Assembly: GCA_051453625.1 (NCBI GenBank)
Contig: JBOZIK010000001.1
Span: 23,530,166 to 23,562,781 of the forward strand
Source of the DNA: Welwitschia mirabilis
Lineage: Eukaryota; Gnetophyta; Gnetopsida; Welwitschiales
DNA: 32,616 nt
Direction of reading: 5' to 3'
The notes beneath the pieces were generated by a model. That model saw only the letters and a program-made list of their open reading frames with translations, searched no databases and was not told where the DNA came from. This document shows, piece by piece, positions 21,440-30,923 of this stretch. Both the position numbers and the translations under genes were made by a program. How positions within the stretch are numbered: the first letter of the stretch is position 1; the number at the start of each line of letters is the position of its first letter.

Positions 21440-22140
21440 TTCTACATGGTTGTGGATAGTGGCCGTTCTAATCACATGACACCTAATAAAGAAATGTTTC
21501 AAAATTTCAAGCCCATGGATTTAGGTCCCTTAAAATGGGAGATGGTGCATTCATTAAAGTTAAAGGTATTAATGATTTCAAGCTCATCTTAAATGATGGT
21601 AGGTACGTTAATGTACATGATTTTTTATATTTAAAAGTTATCCAATTCTCTTATTTCTATTGGAAAAATGGTGCAAAAGAAATCAAAGTTTCATTTGATA
21701 AGGTTAGTTGCACAATTAGAGACAATCAAGGAATTATATATAATCTTAAAAGATTGCCAAATTAGATTTATNNNNNNNNNNNNNNNNNNNNNNNNNNNNN
21801 NNNNNNNNNNNNNNNNNNNNNNNNNNNNNNNNNNNNNNNNNNNNNNNNNNNNNNNNNNNNNNNNNNNNNNNAGAAATGTTTCAAAATTTCAAGCCCATGG
21901 ATTGTTCATTAAAGTTAAAGGTATTAATGATTTCAAGCTCACTTTAAATGATGATAGGTACATTAATGTACATGATGTTCTTATATTTAAAAGTTATCCA
22001 ATTCTCTTATTTCTATTGGATAAATGATGGCAAAATAAATCAAAGTTTCATTTGATAAGGCTAGTTGCACAATTAGAGACAATCAAGGCATTATATATAA
22101 TCTTAAAAGATTGCCAAATCAGATTTATGAATTAACTACC
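21440..22140 (+). pseudogene. Ty1/copia protease region (element D), duplicated around a gap
   Basis: At 21446-21480 the frame reads VVDSGRSNHMTP, the retropepsin active site of copia elements, normally (W)xxDSGASxHMT. The catalytic Asp is present but the following Ala is Arg. It is followed by MGDGAFIKVKGIND and NVHDFLYL, matching GDGxxxxxxGxG and LxxVLYVPxL blocks. The segment 21491-21771 recurs at 21872-22133 on the other side of a 100-N gap. The second copy lacks about 29 bases near the start (after CCCATGGATT), so the two are not simple overlaps of one sequence. The later frame IIYNLKRLPN leads towards the pre-integrase block. Confidence 0.75.
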
Positions 22141-22191
22141 ATAGGTGGACAATAAGCATAAGAAAGATCAAAATTAATTCCTAGGTCTTTT

Positions 22192-23340
22192 TTGATTAAA
22201 TATGATTCAATTTTATGGCATATGAGATTAGGCCATTGCATGTATCAAAATATTATAAAGATGACAAAGGAGCATAGTGTGTTGAAAATCAAATGCTGTT
22301 ACATTCCAATTGAAATATGTGAAACATGCATTAAAGAAAAACAAAAGGGAAGTCATCATAATAGCCCAATGAAGAGGAAGACACAAACATTGGAGTTGGT
22401 TCACATGGATTTTATTAGACTAATGCAATCTTCTACATTTAAAGGACCTAGGTATTTTATGGTTATTATGGATGATTATTTAACATATACTTGGTCTTTC
22501 TTATTAAATTCAACAGATGAGGCTTTTTCCACCTTCAAACATTTCAAGAACAATATTGAAAATCAATTAAACACAAAAATAAAAGCAATTAGGAGTGANN
22601 NNNNNNNNNNNNNNNNNNNNNNNNNNNNNNNNNNNNNNNNNNNNNNNNNNNNNNNNNNNNNNNNNNNNNNNNNNNNNNNNNNNNNNNNNNNNNNNNNNGG
22701 TCTTTCTTATTAAATTCAATAGATGAGGCTTTATCGACCTTCAACCATTTCAAGAACAATATTGAAAATCAATTAAACACACAAATAAAAGCAATTAGGA
22801 GTGATAAAGGTGGTGATTTTGTGAATGAAGAGTTTGTGCAATTTTGTAATAAATATGGCATTCAAAAGCAAACCACATATGCCTATTATCCTCAATCTAA
22901 TGGCATTGTAGAAAGAAAAAATGGCATAATACAAGAAATGGCTAAATGTTTGTTTCTTCAATTCAAGTTGCTAAATACGTACTAGGGTGAGGCTATTACA
23001 ATAACAACTTATCTTCTCAATAGAGTTATTACATTAGCCAACTAAGGTAAGACACCTTATGAGCTCATTTTCAAAAGAGAACTAGTGTTATCTCATTTAA
23101 AAATAGTTGTTTGCATATGTTGGATGCATATTCCAAATCAATGGACATCAAAACTAGATTTAAGAAGTAAAAAAAATGCATTTTTATTAGCTATGACATT
23201 CAGATTTGTGCATACCATTATTTTGAGCCTATTAGTCACAAATACTTCATTTAAAGAGATGTAAAGTTTGATGAATTCAAGTGTGATTTTGGACATATCA
23301 TGGATGAAGAAAATAATATACAGTCAAAAGTTACCTCTAA
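22192..23340 (+). pseudogene. Ty1/copia integrase (element D)
   Basis: Pre-integrase and integrase core. The zinc domain keeps its ligands: LWHMRLGH (His at 22219 and 22234) and ICETC (Cys at 22318 and 22327). The catalytic triad also survives: Asp in VHMDF (22408-22410), Asp in IRSDKGGDF (22803-22805) and Glu in NGIVERKNG (22911-22913). VDDFSRYTW-type sequence is present as MDDYLTYTWSFLL. A gap at 22599-22698 is flanked by about 105 duplicated bases. Downstream, EAITITTYLLNRVI, KTPYELIF and RDVKFDEF fit the C-terminal region, with stops (TAG at 22984) and frameshifts. This is the best-preserved domain, but it cannot make full-length protein. Confidence 0.9.
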
Positions 23341-23471
23341 TTAATCACAAATTTCATTAAGATTTGTAAGAATCCTCCAATTCAAATACTTGATCAAAAT
23401 TTCAGTAGAAGTTTTATAACTATCCTCATATTGCTTATTCAACATTGGTAAGTGAGTCAAATTTAATTAAT

Positions 23472-23852
23472 GAAGCAACTCCAATTTGGAAAGAGGTAAT
23501 GGACAAAGAAATGGTAGCCACCATGAAGAATAAAACATGGAAGATTATTGACAAGCCAAAAGGTAAGTAGATAATTGATTCAAAATGGATTTATAAAACA
23601 AAATTAAATGAAAATTATAATATCAAGGGTTACAAGAAAAGATTGGTAGTAAGAGGCTATAAACAAAATAAGCACATTCTTAGGTATGCGTTGGGAACTT
23701 TAAATTATGGATTAAAATTTGAAAAAGGAAATGGAAGATTACGTTGTTGCTCTAATGCTAATTGGGGTGGAATTCCAGATGATAGAAAATCCACTTCAGC
23801 TACCATAATTTTTCATGGAAACAATCCAATTCATTGGAAAATTAAAAATTAA
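23472..23852 (+). pseudogene. RT start joined to RNase H by internal deletion (element D)
   Basis: From 23472 the frame reads EATPIWKEVMDKEMVATMKN, then TWKIIDKPKG, a TAG (23568-23570), SKWIYKTKLN and KRLVVRGYKQ, the opening of a copia RT (family blocks EAMxxEMxSLxxNxTW, KWVFKxKxN, ARLVAKGYxQ). Directly after KQN, at about 23667-23675, it continues in the same frame as HILRYALGTLNYGL, which belongs to the end of RT/start of RNase H (RILRYLKGTxxYGL). The intervening RT core, including the catalytic YVDD region and roughly 300 codons in relatives, is absent. RNase H follows with SNANWGG and DDRKSTSA, where the usual SDADWAG acidic residues are now Asn. The frame ends at 23852. Confidence 0.85.
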
Positions 23853-24260
23853 TGTGGAGACATTAATTGATATGTTTATTGACAATGTGCTAGTCATTTT
23901 ACTTTTTTAAGAGAATTCCTTCACAAGAAGTCAAAAAACATTAAAATCAAGTACTATTTCATCAAAAATAAAGTCAAGAAAGGAGTTATCAAGCTCATGA
24001 ACATTTCAACTCAATAATAATGGATAGATCTCATGACAAANNNNNNNNNNNNNNNNNNNNNNNNNNNNNNNNNNNNNNNNNNNNNNNNNNNNNNNNNNNN
24101 NNNNNNNNNNNNNNNNNNNNNNNNNNNNNNNNNNNNNNNNAGAAAGGAGTTGTCGGGCCCATGAACATTTCAACTGAAGAATAATGGATAGATCTCATGA
24201 CAAAGAGGATACCTCCATTTAAGATGAATAATTTATTTTCAAGACTAAACTTGATTTAAG
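23853..24260 (+). pseudogene. RNase H tail of copia element D
   Basis: After the stop at 23850-23852 fragments continue: IKIKYYFIKNKVKKGVIKL matches the RNase H C-terminal block (I-x-V/I-x-Y-H-F-I-R-E-x-V-x-x-G), then WIDLMTK and NNLFSRLNLI match the xxAD(I/L)xTKAL and FxxLRxxLG ends. Stops interrupt it. A 100-N gap (24041-24140) is flanked by about 64 near-identical bases. Pol therefore ends at about 24250, roughly 50 bases before the 3' LTR. Confidence 0.7.
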
Positions 24261-24470
24261 TTGAAGATGCCAATTGTAATTACATCATTCCAAAGAAGGT
24301 ATTATCATATTATGTGGTTTAATGTAACCATAAAAATATTGTACATATTATTTTTCATGTGTGCCTTAGTGTCAATTAGTTAAATAAGTTTGTTTTTCTA
24401 TGTTGTGTCAACATAGGTTTTAGGAAGTTCTGTGTTTTAGAAAAAGAAAAGGTATTTATCCCACATTCGT

Positions 24471-24480
24471 TTTATAAAAG
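24471..24480 (+). promoter_or_regulatory. TATA box, 3' LTR of element D
   Basis: TTTATAAAAG followed by CATGTAAATAGG. In the 5' LTR the aligned site is TTACAAAAG, and nearby about 28 bases present in the 5' copy are missing here. The site is about 170 bp into the LTR, a usual U3 length. Confidence 0.5.
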
Positions 24481-25258
24481 CATGTAAATAGGCATAAATT
24501 AAAAAAAGAAAAAAAATCTTGATACCTCTTGAATAGATGAATAGAGTTATACCAAATTGAAGATTAATATTTAGTGTAATCCATTTNNNNNNNNNNTTTG
24601 GCTACATTTGTGCTTGATGCTTGATTTAATGCTTGAAAGATTAATAAATTCTATATTTCTACTTCAATAAGCTTCAATATCACTAGTTGTTTTAGTAACT
24701 TAAGTAAATTTATCTTGATCATATTCCATACTTCAATTACAAGTTTATTTGATGTTTAAGTACATTGAGATTTATTAAAGACCAGGTTATTTTGATGAAA
24801 TAAAAGTTTATATCATCAAATAAGAAATATTCAAATTCATACTTGTGAAATTTAGTCAATATTGATGATCTTTAAAGATTTCTCAAAGGATTTAATCATG
24901 TAAAGAGATTGTTATGTCATTTCATAAAACAAGAAAAGATNNNNNNNNNNNNNNNNNNNNNNNNNNNNNNNNNNNNNNNNNNNNNNNNNNNNNNNNNNNN
25001 NNNNNNNNNNNNNNNNNNNNNNNNNNNNNNNNNNNNNNNNATCATGTAAATAGATTGTTATGTCATTTCATAAAAAGAAGAAAAGATTTTTGTATCTGAT
25101 TAAAGATTAAAAAAATGATGTTTTTGAGGCTTTAAATTAACCTTTAAAGTGTTATATTTGTCTTAGATATGTTTCTAGATGAATTGGCCTTCAAATTTTG
25201 CCATTAGAACTTCATTTCAGTGTTTTTCAGACCCTATTTCAAAATTAACTTGCAGGAT

Positions 25259-25544
25259 AGACGTCTTTTAAAAGATAGATGTTTGTGATCCATGTGATAG
25301 ATGTGTTTCATCCTTAAAGATGTCTTTACATAACTCAATTTTTAAGTCATTAAAAGAAGAGACATCTGCCAGTTTCAAAGACATCTTTGTAGAACAGATA
25401 TTTGATTATAGAGAATAGAACTTTTAGGATAGATGTATAACACATCAAAGACATCTTCTATCAACTATTTCAACTTAGGAAAGATGTATGATAGGTCAAA
25501 GACATCTATACATCTATAGACATCTTTCAACATTAAAGACATCT
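25259..25544 (+). repeat. AGACRTCT motif array, 3' LTR of element D
   Basis: Thirteen copies or near-copies starting at 25259, 25277, 25299, 25318, 25360, 25379, 25396, 25431, 25449, 25482, 25500, 25518 and 25537. Spacing is 17-22 bp or about double. Exact AGACATCT occurs at 25360, 25379, 25449, 25500, 25518 and 25537. The spacers differ, so the motif itself is the conserved unit. It is present in both LTRs and so is a property of the family. Confidence 0.7.
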
Positions 25545-25597
25545 TTAACTCAAAGTAGCCTAAATCAATTAGACTCATTAGGCTTCTATTAACATCT

Positions 25598-25910
25598 CAT
25601 AATGGTTTTTTCTATAAGATCTTCTTCTTCACTCATCTTTTGGAAATGAAAAAACTAGCATCCTCATAAAGTTAGTTATCTTGAGTATAAAAGTCCTTCT
25701 AATCATGCCCTTCCAAAGGCTTCTTTACTTTCTCTTAGTTATTCTTAAAGTTTGGATCATAATGATACAATTTTAAAATGTGTAGTAAAGCAAAATCAGA
25801 TTTGCAAAATTTTAATATGAATAGTATTTAATTTAAGGCATTTGTAATTCTTTCATCTTTCCTTTCTTGTACTTAGTTATAAACTCTTGCAGCTTCTTTA
25901 ACCACTTTAG
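25598..25910 (-). pseudogene. RNase H-integrase connection and integrase start (element E)
   Basis: Minus strand. WLKKLQEFITKYKKGKMKE (about 25900-25845) matches the end of RNase H in chromovirus-type Ty3 elements (RWVExLQxFxFxIKxKxGxxN), followed by LKLYHYDP, matching LKELYxxDPDF. From about 25700 to 25600 alternating frames read KMSEEEDLIEKTIMR, fitting the LCIPxxSxREExIxExH start of integrase. The similarity stops at the copia LTR boundary. Frameshifts are frequent. The rest of integrase is missing on this side. Confidence 0.7.
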
Positions 25911-26260
25911 CTATTTTTCAATTATCTTAATTATGCATGTACCATAGTGCCTTGTGATTTTTATATAAAAAATTAGCTCTTTAAATAGTAAGTAATGCCT
26001 AAACCTCCTTAAGTCTTGCCAAATGGTATATAGATTCTTCTCATAGGTGAAGCACTTTTGCTTAATATTATTTAGCTTCATATTAAATAAGGTAATGGTT
26101 TTTTTCTTATTAAGAGAGAACTCCTTTAATTGGTTTATCACTTGCAACACACTCTAGTTGAAAGGTCTTATTAAAATTTGTAAGTACTAGGATAGATTCA
26201 ATGATAATGCTCTTCTTCAATTTCTAGAATACTTCATTTTTCTCCTTAATACACTCTAAG
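25911..26260 (-). pseudogene. Ty3/gypsy RNase H (element E)
   Basis: Minus strand. NFNKTFQLECVASDKPIKGV (about 26200-26120) matches the RNase H start DFSKPFEVECDASGxGIGAV, with the first catalytic Asp replaced by Val. Then NMKLNNIKQKCFTYEKNLYT, DLRRFRHYLLFKELIFYI match SEKLNxARQKYSTYDxEFYA and ALRxWxHYLxxKEFVLYT. RNase H degrades the RNA template during reverse transcription. It follows RT directly, as in all Ty3 elements. Stops and frameshifts are present between blocks. Confidence 0.85.
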
Positions 26261-27025
26261 GCTTAATGGTAGCTAACATTAATTCACAAATCTTATTTAA
26301 ATCCATGTTAAACCTCTAATAAAAACTTGCCAGCTCCTAAAAACTATAAGCATACCTAACTAAAGTTATTATAGGTCAATTTAAAATAAACTTTACCTAG
26401 TTTTGATCCATTTTAACTCTGTATTTAGAGGTAATAATCCCAATGAACACTAACTCGAGTAAAGCAAGGTAGATGTTTTCATCATAATTACTCTTCCTTA
26501 AACCTTTGAAAAATCTATTTTAAATGCTCTCTATGGATTTTAATATTCTTATAGAATATTACAATATCATTTACAAATATAATAATATAATTTTTAAGGA
26601 AAGGCTTTAATACCTTTATCATTAATTTCATGAATGCACATAGAGAATTCATTAATTTAAATGGCATTACCAACTAGTCATAAAACCACTAGTCTTAGTA
26701 ATTATCTTTCATTCATCTCCCTCTTAGATACAGATATGATGGTATCCCCTCCCCAAGTCTATCTTATTAAAAATAGATGCACCCATTAAGAAATCCAAAA
26801 TATCATCCTTGTGAGATATAAAAAAATGAATACTTTATGTTTATCCTCTTGATAGATCTCGAATCAACATACATGTGAAACTACTTGTTGTCTTTGTTAG
26901 GAATTAGCACTATTGCAAAAGAACATGCAATAAATTTTATTTAATCAACTTCTTGTTTACAAATTCTTATACTTAACTATTTATCTCTTCTTTTTCATGT
27001 AATTACATTCTATATGATGCTTTAT
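26261..27025 (-). pseudogene. Ty3/gypsy reverse transcriptase (element E)
   Basis: Minus strand, in order from right: FIACSFAIVLIPNKDNK (family FIRxSxSPxAxPxLxVxKKDG), FHMYVDSRSIKRINIKYSF (WRMCVDxRxINxITxKxxFP), GASIFNKIDLGRGYH (GAxxFSKIDLRSGYHQI), then LVGNAI/MPF-type sequence and VLKPFLKNYIIIFVNDIVIF. The catalytic box FVNDI is at 26563-26577, normally (Y/F)xDDI, so the first of the paired Asp is Asn. IHREHLK and FQRFKEE follow (EEHxEHLxxVLxxL). Several stops and frameshifts. The gene would copy element RNA to DNA in cytoplasmic particles; this copy cannot. Confidence 0.9.
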
Positions 27026-27300
27026 TTAAAAGTGAAAACTAGGAACGGAATCTGTTTGAAGGCTTATCATCTTAACAGGTTGTAAGCTAGAATTGAAATC
27101 ATCAATAAAAATTTCTATAAAAGTTCCAAATAAATTTTTACCTCCATTGGGAGCTTTGTTAACTATTGCTGCAAAGACACCTTCAATACCATAGTCATGC
27201 CACGTACATCCTTTTGTATTTTTTTTATCACCTCCTTTTTTTGTCCTCCCAAGAATCATATGCTTATTGTATTCTAGAACCTTCTTTGTCTTTGATTAAA
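27026..27300 (-). pseudogene. Protease-RT linker of element E
   Basis: A 77-codon minus-strand frame at 27026-27259. Its end reads LQPVKMISLQTDSVPSFHFK, matching the linker block just before RT in chromovirus-type elements (LPPxRxIxHxIDLIPGxxLPNxPxYR). The first part, rich in Lys and Gly, is not conserved among relatives. It continues leftward into RT and rightward to protease, and gives the continuity of the pol frame. Confidence 0.7.
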
Positions 27301-27876
27301 TCTTAAATAACTTTCCATTCTTGTTAGTTATAATGTAATTATTTTTCTCTCCATTATGTATGTACTTACTATCATATTACCCTGGGTTACTAAATAATGA
27401 ATAAAAAGAATCCATAAAAATAATATCATAATGAACTTACTCATGAAAGTTGCCAATTTTAAAGTTAACTAGAATTATTTTAGAATTGTAACATGGTACT
27501 CCTTATATGATCAAGAGAGTTGATATGGCATTAGATGTAGCATGNNNNNNNNNNNNNNNNNNNNNNNNNNNNNNNNNNNNNNNNNNNNNNNNNNNNNNNN
27601 NNNNNNNNNNNNNNNNNNNNNNNNNNNNNNNNNNNNNNNNNNNNCTTTCCATTCTTGTTAGTTATAATGTAATTATTTTTCTCTCCATTATGTATGTACT
27701 TACTATCATATTGCCCTGGGTTACTAAATAATGAATAAAAAGAATCCACAAAAGTAATATCATAATGAACTTAATCATGAAAGTTGCCAATTTTAAAGTT
27801 AACTAGAATTATTTTAGAATTATAACATGGTACTCCTTATATGATCAAGAGAGTTGATATGGAATTAGATGTAGCA
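27301..27876 (-). pseudogene. Ty3/gypsy protease C-terminal part (element E), duplicated around a gap
   Basis: Minus strand. VNFKIGNFHD, then VHYDITFVDSFYSLFSNPGQ and YDSKYIHNGEKNNYIITNKN match the protease tail of chromovirus-like elements (FxIGKYxDxVxCDVxPMDxCHLLLGRPWQ and YDRxxxHDGxxNxYxFxKxG), with the LLGRPW block changed. The segment appears twice, at 27310-27544 and 27645-27876, on either side of a 100-N gap and nearly identical, so probably only one copy is real. A second gap at 27877-27976 hides the active-site region; no DSG motif is visible. Confidence 0.8.
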
Positions 27877-27976
27877 NNNNNNNNNNNNNNNNNNNNNNNN
27901 NNNNNNNNNNNNNNNNNNNNNNNNNNNNNNNNNNNNNNNNNNNNNNNNNNNNNNNNNNNNNNNNNNNNNNNNNNNN

Positions 27977-29110
27977 GATCTTTAGGTTTAACATTTTTAC
28001 CATCTTATTAGAAATAAGTTGTTAGCGCTTCCATTATTAATGATTATCTTTCATACTGTGTTTTTGTTCTTGCATCTAGTTCTAAGTAGTTATCTCCTTT
28101 GTGTCAGCTTCTTAATAGTTTTTTAATCTTCCATAAGAGTTTTTCTAATAATAATGTTTTTTCCTTTTTCTTTGGAAATATTCTGTGGTTTCTTCTCCTC
28201 TGGCTTCTTCTTGTCTAACTCTTAGCTTGTCCTACCATACTTAAAGATGATAATTATATGTGTATCCTTCTTTCTTAATAGACACTCATAGGACTTGTGT
28301 TCTAGCTCATGATGTTTATGGTAAACTACCAAGAATATACCTCCTTTACCTCTTCTAATAAAGGCATCCCTTTTATCTTTATTTTTTCCTTTATCTTTAT
28401 TTTATAAGTTTTGATTTGTCTTTTATTATTATTGATAACCCTTTCTTTGTGATTTATTTTCTTTGAATCTTCCTATGTCAAATTTTTTTCTTTCATTGTA
28501 ACTTATTTACTACTCATAAGACTAAATGGTATGCTTCCTCCATGATTCTAAGAGTAATGAGAATAATCTCATATTAAATAGAAAAGCTTACATCAATTAT
28601 ATATCTAGTAACCTCTTCTATGCTAGAATCAATTTCCTATTTAGATGAAAATTTCATGAAAATCCTTTATGTATTATGTCATAGTCTTTTCTTCTTAGTA
28701 CAGTACCGATATCTTTCGTATCATCTCGACTTTTTATAAAAGAGGATTGAACTTATTCTAAAATTCCCTCCTTCATATAGTTTTAAGAGGTTAAAAGTCC
28801 TTAATCTTGATAAAACTTCTAAACATGCTTTTATCCACTCATTTTAATTCCTCATAAGAAGGTTGAAGCAATCTTATTTTCTTCAGCACTGTTCTCCATC
28901 TCAAAGTACTGCTTCATACCTTAGATCTAGCCTTAAATATTTTTTGCTTTTAAACTTCTTTCAAATGGTGTTGCACTTACTAGATTCTCCTATACCATCT
29001 TCATTATGGATTTTAAAAAGGGATTCTTTTCTTTCTTAATACTTAGATCTTCTTGCATAACATCCTCCTTTGAAACCTTCTTTACCATGATCATTCTTAT
29101 TTCTGCTTCT
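27977..29110 (-). pseudogene. Ty3/gypsy gag (element E)
   Basis: Minus strand, heavily decayed. At 28326-28282 the frame reads VYHKHHELEHKSYECLL, aligning to a zinc knuckle (C-x2-C-x4-H-x4-C, usually CxKCGExGHxSYEC), but the first two Cys are Tyr and His; the His and last Cys remain. Lys-, Arg- and Gln-rich sequence precedes it, as in retroviral nucleocapsids. Near 28917-28895 MKQYFEME resembles the MExYFEA block of Gag. Stops are frequent. Gag packages the RNA. The start is not identifiable; it should lie between here and the primer-binding site at 29301. Confidence 0.65.
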
Positions 29111-29300
29111 CATCTAAAGTTAGCTTCATATGCTTGGGAACACCCAACTTCATCACAATGTCTCTATCATCCTCTAGATATCTTTCAATACTAATTTGGT
29201 CCTTGTAAGGTACTTCTATAAATGGATAAATATTGGCTTTTTTGGTGGCATTCCCACTAAAACCAAAAATAAAAACCAACTCTATACAAATCCAAATCTC

Positions 29301-29312
29301 ACTCTGATAGTA
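29301..29312 (-). other. Primer-binding site, initiator-Met type (element E)
   Basis: The minus strand reads TACTATCAGAGT, 9 of 12 bases matching TGGTATCAGAGC. It lies just inside the predicted LTR end and upstream of gag on the same strand. Confidence 0.55.
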
Positions 29313-29996
29313 GATGATGTACAACTAATGGAACAAAAACTAAAGATTACTTTTAGAATTGTGTAGTCAGTGAGGAATAGAAAAGAAAGAAGAAATATAA
29401 AGGAAAAATAAAGTATTTAAAGTAATGGAAAAATTTCTTTATATTAATGATACAGAAAATATAGGCTTATAGACTAAACTCACACTTAATACAGCTTTTA
29501 TTAGTTCTCCTTAATAATGGCATTTAAATCCTAATCCTAGCTTCTGTCACTTTAATGTCCCATTAAGTCTATCACTCTTCTCTATTTATAAGGCTTTCAT
29601 AGAAATATTAATCATCAAGGAATCATTTAACACTTACACATTTTATCATAAGTAGCTTCTAAATATAGCATATTTGTTACACCAAGTTTTCCTTAAACAT
29701 AACATATTTTTCACACCTAAATTCTATTTAAACATGCTAAATTAAATAGCTATCATTTTTAGTGTGAAAATTATAGATAATGAGTTTTATTTTCTATATA
29801 ACCACCTTAACACCTTAGCAAACAGACCCCTAGCTAATGTAAACACATTTTTTATTTTTATTTCACAAGGATGCTCTTACATCAAAATGATTTAATGAAA
29901 ATAAGGATCTATAAACATGAATATAGTTTAATTATAATAAAATATATTTAAATATTATTAATAATAAAAGAGGATTCCACAAGAATGGATGTTACA
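29313..29996 (-). repeat. Predicted 5' LTR of element E
   Basis: On the minus strand the interval starts TGTAACATCC, a common start of plant Ty3 LTRs, and ends next to the primer-binding site. It contains a TATA box at the right distance and AATAAA-like signals downstream of it. No second copy is in the window, so the outer boundary rests on the TGTAACATCC start and the ~680 bp length, which is plausible for a chromovirus. Confidence 0.5.
29582..29591 (-). promoter_or_regulatory. TATA box of element E LTR
   Basis: The minus strand reads TTATAAATAG preceded by AAGCC, a close match to the plant TATA consensus, about 400 bp inside the predicted LTR and pointing towards gag. Confidence 0.5.
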
Positions 29997-30790
29997 TTTC
30001 ACGCTCACATACATATGCATGCATGCATAGAATTCACACACATGCATCTATACACAAACATGTACACAGATGTATGGATCTTTGAATCATAACTTCTCAT
30101 CTCTTCCTTAAGCTCTTACATGTCTTCTTTCTTATTCTAATTACTCTAGTGGACTTTGATTTATAGAATCTTCTAGTTCCATAATACCTTTATGTTGGAG
30201 TGCATATTGTGTGCTTTTCTTTTTCAATTAATCATCTTTAATAATAACCTATAACCCTAGTATTTAATTCACATAACACACACTAATATAGGGAGTCAAT
30301 CTAATGTCATACTCTAGAGAGGAATTATAAAGTACATCTAGAAAATTACTTCAATCAAAAAGGAATTGAAATAATTTTTACTTTAATTTTAGAATGATAA
30401 ATAAATGAAAATGCAATGATAAATGAAATGCAATGAATGAACACAAAGATGAGATGCAAGCCTAAATGCAAATACTAACCAATTTTACCACCTTGTTATC
30501 ATCCAAGTTAACCTTCATACACTATATCAAAATAATAATTAACATTTATATAGTTACTTATTTTAACATAACCTATAAAAAACATAAGAGAGAAATTAGA
30601 AAAATAAAATGATATTATATTAATCACAATGTTCCTATATCAATGTAGCAGTAGTTACTTCTCAATGAATAAAACATAACCCAATACAAAGGTAAGATCC
30701 TCTACTAAGTTAGATGAATCTCTTACTCAATTAAACTCTAATTTATCATAAGAATAATTGATGAATGAAAGATCCAAACTGAGAGACCTA
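29997..30790. other. Intergenic, simple-sequence start, no gene
   Basis: Starts with about 80 bases of CA/TGCATG-rich simple sequence (ATGCATGCATGCAT near 30017). It then continues as A+T-rich DNA including an ATGAAATGCAATGAATG stretch near 30425. No frame or repeat linked to other elements was seen. Confidence 0.4.
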
Positions 30791-30797
30791 AGGGGGA

Positions 30798-30807
30798 TAT
30801 TTATAGT
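30798..30807 (-). promoter_or_regulatory. TATA box in LTR-like region F
   Basis: The minus strand reads CTATAAATAT followed by CCCCC and GGTCTCTC. The near-duplicate of this segment after the gap has CTATAAATAC at about 31192-31201. It suggests a leftward promoter of an LTR whose upstream control region is the motif-rich stretch on its right. Confidence 0.4.
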
Positions 30808-30923
30808 TTTGGATTAATAGTTAAGATTGTCAATGAGTAGTAACAAACTAGGACTAATCATATCATTAATTTCATGATCAATGAAATATTTTTTACATTC
30901 ATTAGAGATGTCCTACTGAGTGT

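Larger units (their letters stand above)
17950..25594 (+). mobile_element. Ty1/copia LTR retrotransposon (element D), inactive
   Basis: A plus-strand element with two LTRs (17950-20241 and 24300-25594), an initiator-Met-type primer-binding site at 20245-20255, and the copia order gag, protease, integrase, RT, RNase H. The RT core is deleted and stops or frameshifts occur in every domain. The LTR copies differ by many substitutions and indels, so insertion was not recent. Target-site duplications could not be recognised. It lies against a truncated Ty3 integrase on its right side and probably inserted into that element. Confidence 0.85.
24300..25594 (+). repeat. 3' LTR of copia element D
   Basis: Second LTR copy, starting at ATTATCATATTATGTGG and ending near GCTTCTATTAACA. 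It is preceded by a weak purine-rich stretch (AAAGAAGG). Gaps at 24587-24596 and 24941-25040 occur, the second flanked by a duplicated stretch of about 46 bases. Without those the LTR is about 1.15 kb. Sequence typical of a Ty3 integrase on the opposite strand begins within a few bases of its right end. Confidence 0.8.

Noticed and set aside
25259-25544. Regularly spaced short repeats considered as a CRISPR-like array
   Set aside because: The repeat unit is only about 8 bp, spacing is 18-19 bp, the setting is a plant LTR retrotransposon and the array is present in both LTRs.
27310-27876. True tandem duplication of the protease region
   Set aside because: The copies flank a 100-N placeholder and the same pattern occurs at many other gaps, so an assembly artefact is more likely.
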